This document shows, one piece after another, positions 1-5,681 of a DNA stretch of 6,572 nucleotides. The position numbers and the translations under genes were made by a program. The notes beneath the pieces were generated by a model. The model saw only the letters and a program-made list of their open reading frames with translations. It had not been told where the DNA came from and ran no database searches. Origin of the DNA: Oligoflexia bacterium (lineage in GTDB: Bacteria > Myxococcota_A > UBA796 > UBA2385); contig JAADHA010000107.1 of assembly GCA_013152105.1 (NCBI GenBank), positions 1 through 6,572 on the forward strand. Direction: 5' to 3'. Each line of letters opens with the position of its first letter. The stretch's first letter is position 1.

Positions 1-38
1 CCCCCCGGACAGGGTCCCCCCAGACAGCCCCCCCGGAC
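1..38. repeat. C-run mini-repeat downstream of the cysteine operon
   Basis: Three copies of a ten-base unit, CCCCCCrGAC, start at 1, 16 and 29, so the periods are 15 and 13 bases. On the minus strand, which is the transcribed strand here, this gives three runs of six or seven G in the first 43 bases after the last stop codon. Such a run could form a G-quadruplex or pausing element in the 3' end of the operon transcript. I see no classical stem plus U-tract terminator. The window edge cuts the region, so the repeat may continue to the left. Confidence 0.5.
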
Positions 39-43
39 CGTGG

Positions 44-1549
44 TCAGTAGACCGGCAGGCTGGGGTCGATCTCGCGGGCCCAGGCGTTGATTCCACCCTC
101 GAGGTTGGTGACATCCGCAAAGCCGGCGGCGACCAGGGCGGCGGCCGCTTGCGCCGAGCGTGCTCCCACCTTGCACGAGACCAGGATCGGGCGGTCCCTG
201 GGGATCCCGTCGAACTGGCCAGCGATGATGTCCTGGTGCGTGCGCTGCAAGTCCATGAAGGGCAGGCGCGAGATCTGGAGCTCATGGGGCCTGCGAACAT
301 CGAGCACGAAGGGCGCCCAACCAGCGTCGAGCCGGGCCTTGGCCGCCTGCACGTCGATCCGCTGAAAGCCGGAATCTCCGTGGTCCTGGTCGGTGGGGAC
401 AGAGCCCTCGGCCGCGGTGGGCACGCCGCAGAACTCTTTGTAGTCGATAAGCTCGGTGACCGGCTTGCAGTTGGGGTCGCGCCGCAGCTTCAGTTCTCGA
501 AAGGTCATGCCCAGGGCGTCGTAGAGCAAGAGCCGGCCGGACAGGCTGGTCCCTTTGCCCAGCAGGATCTTGAGGGTCTCGGTGGCCTGGATGCAGCCGA
601 TGACGCCCGGCAGGATGCCCAACACGCCGCCCTCGGCACAGGACGGCACCAGCCCGGGGGGCGGGGGCTCGGGGTAGAGGTCGCGGTAGTGCGGGCCGCG
701 TTCGCCGCCGGGCGGGGTGTAGTTGAAGACGCTGGCCTGGCCCTCGAACTTGAAGATGCTGCCATAGACATTGGGCTTGTCCAGCATGACGCAGGCGTCA
801 TTGACCAGATAGCGGGTTGGGAAGTTGTCGGTCCCGTCGACCACCACGTCGTAGGGCTCGAGGATCTCCAGGGCGTTGCTGCTGTCCAGGGCGACGGGGT
901 ACATGTCGACCTGGCAGTGGGGGTTGATGTCCAGGATCCGGCGGCGGGCGCTGTCCAGCTTGCGCTGTCCGACCGACGCGCTGCCGTGGATCACCTGGCG
1001 CTGCAGGTTGCTCTCGTCGACCACGTCGAAGTCGACGATGCCGATCCGGCCCACGCCCGCCGCGCCCAGGTACAGCAGCAGGGGACTGCCCAGTCCACCG
1101 GTACCGACGCAGAGCACGCTGGCGCCCTTGAGGCGTCGCTGGCCCTGAACCCCGACATCTTCCAGGATCAGGTGGCGGCTGTACCGGGCGTAGTCGAAGG
1201 CATCCAGCTCGGGGAGCTGGTCGAGTTTCCTTTTCCACACGGGGCTCTCGGGCATGGCGTCCTCGGAGCTGCTGCCGCCTGCGATGCTCGGCACGATGAT
1301 CAAGCTGTCACCCGCTTGGACCGCCGTGTCGAGTCCGTCCGGCAGGAAGCGGACATCCTCGTCGCCCAGGTAGATGTTGACGAAGCTACGCAGCGCGCCG
1401 TCGGGTCCCAGCAGGTGCCGGCTGAGCTGGGGATGGGCGGTCGTCAGGGCCAGCACGGAGGCCCTGACGGTCTCGGCGTCGACGTGGACGGCAGCCTGGC
1501 CCGCGGTGAAGCTGCGGAGCGCGGTGGGGATGGCGATCTCGACGGCCAT
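44..1549 (-). CDS. cysO-moeZ: CysO-like sulfur carrier fused to MoeZ-like E1 and rhodanese domain
   Basis: This 501-residue protein has three domains. Residues 1-92 are a ubiquitin-fold (ThiS/MoaD) carrier very like mycobacterial CysO: it begins MAVEIAIPTALRSF, contains FVNIYLGDEDVRF and ends the domain with the diglycine PSIAGG. Residues about 115-375 are a ThiF/MoeB/MoeZ adenylyltransferase with RYSRHLI, the nucleotide loop GTGGLG (149-154), DESNLQRQV, DGTDN (Asp241) and PSCAEGGVLG with the likely thioester cysteine Cys304. Residues about 395-501 are a rhodanese with active-site loop CKVGARS (Cys459). The CxxC zinc pairs of E. coli MoeB are missing, as in MoeZ. By family, the E1 activates the carrier C-terminus with ATP and the rhodanese delivers sulfur, giving a thiocarboxylate for CysM. 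The start at 1549 is chosen because AGGGAG lies six bases upstream and because the carrier fold begins there; an open frame extends to 1630 but adds unrelated sequence. It follows mec by 19 bases and is last in the operon. The oddity is the fusion, which buries the diglycine. Confidence 0.95.
   Translation of the reverse strand: MAVEIAIPTALRSFTAGQAAVHVDAETVRASVLALTTAHPQLSRHLLGPDGALRSFVNIYLGDEDVRFLPDGLDTAVQAGDSLIIVPSIAGGSSSEDAMPESPVWKRKLDQLPELDAFDYARYSRHLILEDVGVQGQRRLKGASVLCVGTGGLGSPLLLYLGAAGVGRIGIVDFDVVDESNLQRQVIHGSASVGQRKLDSARRRILDINPHCQVDMYPVALDSSNALEILEPYDVVVDGTDNFPTRYLVNDACVMLDKPNVYGSIFKFEGQASVFNYTPPGGERGPHYRDLYPEPPPPGLVPSCAEGGVLGILPGVIGCIQATETLKILLGKGTSLSGRLLLYDALGMTFRELKLRRDPNCKPVTELIDYKEFCGVPTAAEGSVPTDQDHGDSGFQRIDVQAAKARLDAGWAPFVLDVRRPHELQISRLPFMDLQRTHQDIIAGQFDGIPRDRPILVSCKVGARSAQAAAALVAAGFADVTNLEGGINAWAREIDPSLPVY
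1253..1264 (-). promoter_or_regulatory. internal Shine-Dalgarno and ATG inside cysO-moeZ
   Basis: An in-frame ATG at 1255 (Met99 of the fusion) is preceded by GAGG with a five-base spacer (GAGGACGCCATG). It sits six residues after the carrier diglycine, at the carrier/E1 boundary. Initiation here would make a 403-residue E1-rhodanese protein, the size and domain content of an ordinary MoeZ. The spacing is seen directly; use as a start is inference. GAGG also encodes part of the linker, so chance is possible. Confidence 0.4.
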
Positions 1550-1555
1550 TATGGT

Positions 1556-1561
1556 CTCCCT
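1556..1561 (-). promoter_or_regulatory. ribosome binding site of cysO-moeZ
   Basis: AGGGAG lies six bases before the ATG at 1549. It is the strongest Shine-Dalgarno match in the operon and decides the start over the longer open frame that reaches 1630. It lies in the 19-base gap after the mec stop. Confidence 0.75.
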
Positions 1562-1568
1562 GTGGGGT

Positions 1569-2039
1569 TCAGTCTTGGGTGGGTTCATCGAAGACCAGGC
1601 GGTCTTCGTCCATCTCGGTGCGGTCGGCACGCAGTCGCCAGCAGCGGGTGTCGGTGACGACCCCCCGGCGGACGGATGTGATCAGGTAGGCCATGGTCGG
1701 CAAGGCCAGGTCGCGGTCGGTGTCGCTGTACATGGCCGGATGGTCGGGGTGGCTGTGGTAATAGCCCACGATCTCCAGATCTTGCGCTTCGAGGGTGCGC
1801 TCGGTGCGCATCAGCTCGAGGCCGTCGACGGTGTAGCGGTCGCCGGGCCGGGCCGTGTTCTGGTTGTCGAGCGGTGCTGCGTGGGTGATCTGCCCGTCTT
1901 CCCGGCGGCCCGCCAACACCCCGACGACTTCGTGGGGATAGCCGACCTTGGCGTGTTGATGGACGCGGGCCCAGGCCGAGGGGGACAGGAACAGGGTGGT
2001 GCCGCTGGCGCTCACCGGTCGTTGCTTCCAGGATGACAT
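1569..2039 (-). CDS. mec: JAMM/MPN metallopeptidase, Mec type, releasing cysteine from CysO-Cys
   Basis: This 156-residue protein is a compact JAMM (Mov34/MPN/PAD-1) zinc peptidase. The full motif is present: Glu37 in HEVVG, then His95-Ser96-His97-Pro98, Ser105 and Asp108, matching HxH-x7-S-x2-D with correct spacing. The size is that of single-domain bacterial members such as M. tuberculosis Mec, which hydrolyses the CysO-Cys amide after Gly-Gly to free cysteine. Placement between cysM and the CysO-containing fusion supports that role. No signal peptide is seen, so it should be cytoplasmic. The start at 2039 lies eight bases after the cysM stop; a GGAG about 14 bases upstream is too distant to be convincing, so translation may be coupled to cysM. 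An open frame reaches 2213 but overlaps cysM deeply and adds Arg/Pro-rich sequence typical of a shadow frame. It may also mature the fused CysO precursor (inference). Confidence 0.94.
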   Translation of the reverse strand: MSSWKQRPVSASGTTLFLSPSAWARVHQHAKVGYPHEVVGVLAGRREDGQITHAAPLDNQNTARPGDRYTVDGLELMRTERTLEAQDLEIVGYYHSHPDHPAMYSDTDRDLALPTMAYLITSVRRGVVTDTRCWRLRADRTEMDEDRLVFDEPTQD

Positions 2040-2047
2040 GGCGGTGC

Positions 2048-3010
2048 TCAGCGCTCCGAGAGGTAGCGTTCGCCGCTGTCTGGCAGCAGCGTGACGATCA
2101 GGCCGCGATCCAGACGACGCGCGATCTGGATGGCGCCCCAGATCTGTGCGCCGCTGCTGGTTCCGGCCAGCAAGCCCTCTTCGCGGGCCAGGCGTGCGGA
2201 CAGCTCGATGCACGCCTCGGTGGGAGCCCAGAGGGTCTCGTCAGCCAGGCTCGGGTCGTAGATCCCGGGCTGGATCGATGTCTCCATATGCTTGAGCCCT
2301 TCGAGCCCGTGAAAGGGGCTGTCGGGCTGGATGGCGATGGCCTGAAGCCGTGGCTGCCGGGTCCGCAGGAAGCGGGTGGTGCCGGTAAAGGTGCCGCTGG
2401 TGCCCAGGCTGGCGACCCAGTGCGTCACCCGCCCGCCGGTGTCCTTCCAGATCTCGGGGCCGGTGGTCTCGAAGTGCGCCTGTGGGTTGGCGGGGTTGTT
2501 GTACTGGTCCAGATAGACGTAGCGGTCGGGGTGATCGCGGTGAAGCTGGCGGGCGATCCGAATCGCGCCGTCACTGCCTTCTAGCGGGTCGGTGTCGATG
2601 ATCTTGGCGCCATAGGCACGCAGGACCGCCTTGCGCTCGGCGCTGGCGTTGCGCGGCAGGCACAGCGAAAGGTGGTAGCCGCGAGTCGCGGCGATCATCG
2701 CGTAGGCGATGCCGGTGTTTCCGCTGCTGGCGTCCAGGATCCGGTCGCCAGGGCGCAGCAGCCCGCGAGCCTCGGCGTCGAGCACCATGTGCAGGGCGGC
2801 GCGATCCTTGACGGAGCCGCCTGGATTGAACCACTCCAGCTTGGCCCAGACCTCGACCTCGGGCGAGATGTCCGCCGGCAGGACCCGGCTGATGCGAACC
2901 ATCGGCGTCCGGCCGATCCGAGCCAACAATCCGCTGAGCGGAGCGGCTGGAGGGCGTGTCGGTCGCAACAGGGTGGCGGCGGCGTGTGCGGCGGCGGGGA
3001 CGACGGACAC
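2048..3010 (-). CDS. cysM: PLP-dependent cysteine synthase, CysM type
   Basis: This 320-residue protein is a fold-type II PLP enzyme of the cysteine synthase family. It carries NPGGSVKDR with the Schiff-base Lys68, the substrate loop SSGNTG (95-100), the phosphate-cup loop GTSGT (203-207), HGLEGLKHM (234-242) and PDSGERYL with the Ser312 expected to contact the PLP ring nitrogen. In M. tuberculosis CysM uses O-phosphoserine and thiocarboxylated CysO as sulfur donor; the adjoining mec and CysO fusion make that the best role here. Lys240 stands roughly where I recall the phosphate-recognising Arg220 of the mycobacterial enzyme, but LKHM is also common in other relatives, so O-acetylserine or sulfide use is not excluded. 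It stops soon after PDSGERYL and lacks the C-terminal tail of mycobacterial CysM. The start is GTG at 3010, with GGAG five bases upstream; about 25 Ala/Pro-rich residues precede the conserved fold. Confidence 0.92.
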   Translation of the reverse strand: MSVVPAAAHAAATLLRPTRPPAAPLSGLLARIGRTPMVRISRVLPADISPEVEVWAKLEWFNPGGSVKDRAALHMVLDAEARGLLRPGDRILDASSGNTGIAYAMIAATRGYHLSLCLPRNASAERKAVLRAYGAKIIDTDPLEGSDGAIRIARQLHRDHPDRYVYLDQYNNPANPQAHFETTGPEIWKDTGGRVTHWVASLGTSGTFTGTTRFLRTRQPRLQAIAIQPDSPFHGLEGLKHMETSIQPGIYDPSLADETLWAPTEACIELSARLAREEGLLAGTSSGAQIWGAIQIARRLDRGLIVTLLPDSGERYLSER

Positions 3011-3015
3011 GGGGT

Positions 3016-3019
3016 CTCC
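3016..3019 (-). promoter_or_regulatory. ribosome binding site of cysM
   Basis: GGAG is placed five bases before the GTG at 3010 and supports that non-ATG start. The sequence around it, GTCTCGGAGAC (3015-3025), is self-complementary apart from its centre, but the gap is too short to form a hairpin. Confidence 0.65.
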
Positions 3020-3031
3020 GAGACGGGCGAG

Positions 3032-3059
3032 GTGAGGGCCCGGGCGGTGAAGCCCTCAC
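3032..3059 (-). promoter_or_regulatory. hairpin in the cysM leader
   Basis: The minus strand reads GTGAGGGC, twelve bases, then GCCCTCAC: a perfect eight-base-pair stem (3052-3059 with 3032-3039), ending about a dozen bases before the cysM Shine-Dalgarno. No U-tract follows, so it is not an intrinsic terminator. It could stabilise the 5' end, influence ribosome access, or be a protein site. Its effect is unknown. Confidence 0.5.
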
Positions 3060-3064
3060 GGGCA

Positions 3065-3092
3065 GGACTACCCGCCGAAGCCATCAAGTCAA
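3065..3092 (-). promoter_or_regulatory. candidate promoter for cysM-mec-cysO-moeZ
   Basis: On the minus strand TTGACT (3092-3087) is a good -35 match, followed after 16 bases by TAGTCC (3070-3065), a poor -10. Transcription from it would begin near 3058, about where the leader hairpin starts. An internal promoter is plausible because this 150-base gap is the only large spacer among the minus-strand genes. The weak -10 would fit a promoter that needs an activator. Confidence 0.3.
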
Positions 3093-3110
3093 TACCCTTA
3101 CGTATGGGTA
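3093..3110. promoter_or_regulatory. 18-bp near-perfect dyad, candidate operator
   Basis: TACCCTTACGTATGGGTA reads the same on both strands at 16 of 18 positions (only the symmetric pair 6/13 differs) and is centred on ACGT. It directly abuts the candidate -35 of the cysM promoter on the upstream side. The AT content stands out from the GC-rich surroundings. The position suits binding by a dimeric activator; I cannot name the regulator. MerR-family sites often have this kind of ACGT-centred arrangement, but this one lies outside the -35/-10 spacer. Confidence 0.45.
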
Positions 3111-3160
3111 CGAGTTGGAGCCCTGTGGATGCCGGCAGACCGGGCGGGTTGCGGCTGCGC

Positions 3161-3694
3161 TCAGCCTTTGCTGAACACCGCTTCGCAGGCCGCCAACAGG
3201 TCCGCGGGCTCGGCCAGACCGCCCGGGCCGATGTCCCCACAAGCCAGCCGCTTGGTCGAGGGTGGGACCACAAGGCTTCGTCCCAGCGCGTCGAGCCACT
3301 GCAGGTTTCGCTGCACCACCGGGTGCCGCCACATCTCGGTGTTCATCGCGGGCCCGAGCACGGTGATCCGTCCGGCCGGGAGGGCCATCAGTGTCGTCGT
3401 CAGCACGTCATCGCAGAGTCCGCAGGCGAGCTTTCCCAGGGTGTTTGCCGTCAGCGGCGCGACGCAGGCGACATCGGCCCACTTCGCGTGCTCGATGTGG
3501 TCCATCGGATGCTCGGAGGCGTCGGTGAGGACTGGGTGGCCGCACAGCCCCGCGAAGCTGAGGGGACCGACGAACTGCGTCGCTCGGCGGGTCATCACCA
3601 CGCGGACCTGGTGCCCGGCCTTGATGGCCAGGCTGGTCAGATCGCAGGCCTTGTAGGCGGCGATGCCACCCGTCACTCCCAAGAGAAGCTTCAT
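3161..3694 (-). CDS. coaC: CoaC-type phosphopantothenoylcysteine decarboxylase (monofunctional flavoprotein)
   Basis: This 177-residue protein belongs to the HFCD flavin-dependent cysteine decarboxylases. It has the N-terminal Rossmann-like start LLLGVTGGIAAYKA, HIEHAKWAD with the likely catalytic His66, APLTANTLGKLACG, the PAMN motif with Asn118, and ACGDIGPGGLAEP with Cys152 in the substrate clamp. These match the CoaC half of bacterial CoaBC. It decarboxylates 4'-phosphopantothenoylcysteine to phosphopantetheine in CoA synthesis. Most bacteria fuse this domain to the CoaB synthetase; here the frame stops right after the CoaC domain and the following 150 bases show no CoaB remnant, so CoaB must lie elsewhere or the protein has another substrate. 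The ATG at 3694 is one base after the lipoprotein stop with only a weak GGA upstream, which suggests coupled translation. The peptide decarboxylases EpiD/MrsD are relatives but a less likely match. Confidence 0.88.
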   Translation of the reverse strand: MKLLLGVTGGIAAYKACDLTSLAIKAGHQVRVVMTRRATQFVGPLSFAGLCGHPVLTDASEHPMDHIEHAKWADVACVAPLTANTLGKLACGLCDDVLTTTLMALPAGRITVLGPAMNTEMWRHPVVQRNLQWLDALGRSLVVPPSTKRLACGDIGPGGLAEPADLLAACEAVFSKG

Positions 3695-3695
3695 G

Positions 3696-5588
3696 TCAGG
3701 GGTCCAGGTCGATCTGGGGGCTGCTGTCAGTCAGGCCCGTCTTGATGAAGTGGGCGTAGAGGGCGGCGGCCTTGCTGTTGGTGAAGATGGGGTAGTGGTC
3801 TTCGTCTGGGAACTCGGCGATCCCGCCCGTGACGGCGGTCCCATCCCAGGCGCTCAGGTTCAAGCGGGTCGGTGTGGCCTGGCCCACAAGCCCCAGCAGT
3901 TCGTTGATCGGCTGGCTCTGTGAGACCGGGTCGAGGATCGGCAGCCCCCCGGCGCCCGCCAGGATCTGGCTGGTCACGGTCGGCGTGTTCTCGTCCAACA
4001 GGCCCGTCGTCATCAAGACCGAGGCCGGAGCGGCGTCCCACCAGGGCTGGCGCGTGCTCCAGTAGGGCGCGTAGTTGAGGGGGTCGATCGCCTCGGCCAG
4101 GGTCTGGACCATGGCCATCAGCGGGTGGTCGGGGGTCATCAGCTCGTCGGCGTCCAGGTCGAAGGTGCTGGACAACAGGTCCTGAATGTCGATCCCGCCG
4201 CCGGGCTGGTACTGCACGGCCAGCGCCACGCCACCACCCGCGCCCGACAGGAAGATGGCCGGCAGGCGGTCGCCCAGCCAGGGAGCGGCCATGGCCCCGA
4301 TGATGCCGCCGTGGGAGTGTCCGACGTAGGCGACGTGGTCGGGATCGAAGAGGGCGGTGCCGGTGGACTGGCCGTCCGTGCCGATCAGGTCGAAGCTGTG
4401 GGGGTAGGCCTTCACCACTTCGACCAGGTAGATCAAGTCCAGCACGGCCTGCTGGAAATTGCCGCGGGCGGCGGTGGGGTTGAAGTAGTTGAAGGACAAG
4501 AGCTTGGGGTCGGCGCCGGTGCCTCGATCGCCGTGCAGCGGCAGCGAGATGCCGATCCCGGCCAGGCCGTTCTTGGCCAAGACGGCAGCGGGTTCCAGGG
4601 CGGAAGGCCCATTGGCGAAGGTGGCCTGGTCACCACCGGTGCCGTGGCCGTAGATGACCACCGGCCAGCCGGTGGCCGGCATGTCTTCCAGCCGCGGGAT
4701 CGACACGCGGAAGGTCACGGATTCCCAGTTGGCCAAGATGGGAACCCCCGCATCATCGACCTCAAAGCCGCCGCCCTCGGTCACATAGGGCTTCTCGCCG
4801 TGCTGCCAGATCGGCAGCCACATCGTGCCCTCGTAGGCATTGAACCAGCCAGTGCCATACATCTTTTGGACCGGCTGGTCGAGGTGTTGCAGGCTGACGT
4901 GATTGCGCACGTACTGCACGAAGCGGTTCACCGTGGCCAGGGGATTCTGGGTGGTGAAGACGGTGGCGGCGGCGACCTGGTCCAGGGGCAGGTTCAGTTG
5001 GAAGAGGGTCTCCTGTAGGCCTTGGTACAGATCGTGATCTGGAGCGTCCTGTTCCCACACATCGGCGAAGCCGGGCGCGGCTTGGGCGATGTCGGTGGTC
5101 AGGACCAGGGCATAGGTTCGGTTGGGATGGAGCGGGCTGCCGGCGAGGGGCAGGATCGACAGCAGGTTCGCGGGTTGAAAGGTGGTGTCCTGGTCGGTCA
5201 AGGCCCAACTCCAGGGCACCAGCGTGCCCCGGGTGGGGCTGTCGGGATCGACATCGACCAACAGGATGGGGCTGTCGAGTTGCATGGACCCGGCGGGATC
5301 GGGGAGGAGCGCGGTGTCCAGGCTGCCGCTCAGCGGGATCCAGATGGGCGTGTTGGTGCCGAAGCCGTCGAGGGTCTCGATGTCGCTGGCATAGAGTTCG
5401 AGCAGGTCATTGCTGTCACGGTTGGGGAAGCCGGTCAGGTCGGGATGCCCGTCGACCGTGCGCAGGTCGCTGGGGAAGGGGGATCCGAAGAACCCGTCGC
5501 CGTCCAGGATGGGCCGGGGCCCGCTACCGCCGCCAGGGCTGCATGCCACCAGGTTGGAGGCGAACAGAAAGGCGACCGTCAGGTACAT
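3696..5588 (-). CDS. predicted lipoprotein, alpha/beta-hydrolase fold esterase/lipase
   Basis: This 630-residue protein starts with a short hydrophobic segment ending in LVAC, a lipobox with the lipid-modified Cys16, followed by a Gly/Ser/Pro linker; it should be anchored in a membrane facing the periplasm or surface. The first 300 residues resemble the N-terminal domain of large bacterial extracellular lipases: FPSDLRTVDGHPDLTGFP, IPLSGSLD and a YALVLTTDI strand. The C-terminal half is an alpha/beta hydrolase with oxyanion segment YGHGTGG (313-319), nucleophile elbow GHSHGG (Ser425), likely acid Asp532 in GLLDENTP and His598 in DEDHYP, a complete triad in order. The substrate is unknown. The ATG at 5588 is chosen because the signal sequence begins there, but no good Shine-Dalgarno is visible and the n-region lacks Lys/Arg, so a start a few codons upstream cannot be excluded. 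The longer open frame to 6005 runs antisense through the divergent gene. coaC follows after one base. Confidence 0.86.
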   Translation of the reverse strand: MYLTVAFLFASNLVACSPGGGSGPRPILDGDGFFGSPFPSDLRTVDGHPDLTGFPNRDSNDLLELYASDIETLDGFGTNTPIWIPLSGSLDTALLPDPAGSMQLDSPILLVDVDPDSPTRGTLVPWSWALTDQDTTFQPANLLSILPLAGSPLHPNRTYALVLTTDIAQAAPGFADVWEQDAPDHDLYQGLQETLFQLNLPLDQVAAATVFTTQNPLATVNRFVQYVRNHVSLQHLDQPVQKMYGTGWFNAYEGTMWLPIWQHGEKPYVTEGGGFEVDDAGVPILANWESVTFRVSIPRLEDMPATGWPVVIYGHGTGGDQATFANGPSALEPAAVLAKNGLAGIGISLPLHGDRGTGADPKLLSFNYFNPTAARGNFQQAVLDLIYLVEVVKAYPHSFDLIGTDGQSTGTALFDPDHVAYVGHSHGGIIGAMAAPWLGDRLPAIFLSGAGGGVALAVQYQPGGGIDIQDLLSSTFDLDADELMTPDHPLMAMVQTLAEAIDPLNYAPYWSTRQPWWDAAPASVLMTTGLLDENTPTVTSQILAGAGGLPILDPVSQSQPINELLGLVGQATPTRLNLSAWDGTAVTGGIAEFPDEDHYPIFTNSKAAALYAHFIKTGLTDSSPQIDLDP

Positions 5589-5633
5589 GGGGAACCCCGG
5601 GTGGTGCGCGCGGGGGCGCGGATTGAAGCTATG

Positions 5634-5680
5634 CCAGCGAGACAGGCGCTGGCCACTGCTTGCCAGCCCGGTCTCGCTGG
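5634..5680. repeat. two-part inverted repeat in the divergent intergenic region
   Basis: CCAGCGAGAC (5634-5643) pairs perfectly with GTCTCGCTGG (5671-5680), and inside it GCTGGC (5648-5653) pairs with GCCAGC (5662-5667) around an eight-base loop. The internal bulge is only four and three bases, so a 16-base-pair interrupted hairpin is possible on either strand. It lies between the divergent start codons at 5588 and 5694 and ends two bases before the Shine-Dalgarno of the plus-strand gene. The rest of the spacer (5589-5633) has a five-base CGCGC/GCGCG stem at 5607-5620 and no promoter I can defend. Confidence 0.6.
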
Positions 5681-5681
5681 G

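Noticed and set aside
44..1549. Reading the E1 protein as MoeB of molybdopterin synthesis.
   Set aside because: The carrier domain is CysO-like, the MoeB zinc CxxC pairs are absent, and the neighbours are cysM and mec, with no moa or moe genes.
1550..1630. An N-terminal extension of 27 codons for cysO-moeZ.
   Set aside because: It overlaps the end of mec, has no ubiquitin-fold content, and the ATG at 1549 has a strong Shine-Dalgarno and begins the carrier fold.
149..1657. A 502-codon open frame on the plus strand opposite cysO-moeZ.
   Set aside because: It is an antisense frame kept open by GC-rich codon usage. Its product is Val/Gly/Asp-rich without any motif, whereas the minus strand encodes three recognisable domains.
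2040..2213. A 58-codon N-terminal extension of the JAMM protein.
   Set aside because: It lies inside cysM in another frame and is Arg/Pro-rich shadow sequence; the JAMM fold is complete from the ATG at 2039.
3111..3160. A terminator or a CoaB remnant just after coaC.
   Set aside because: I found no stem followed by a U-tract, and the short stretch has no CoaB-like residues in any frame.
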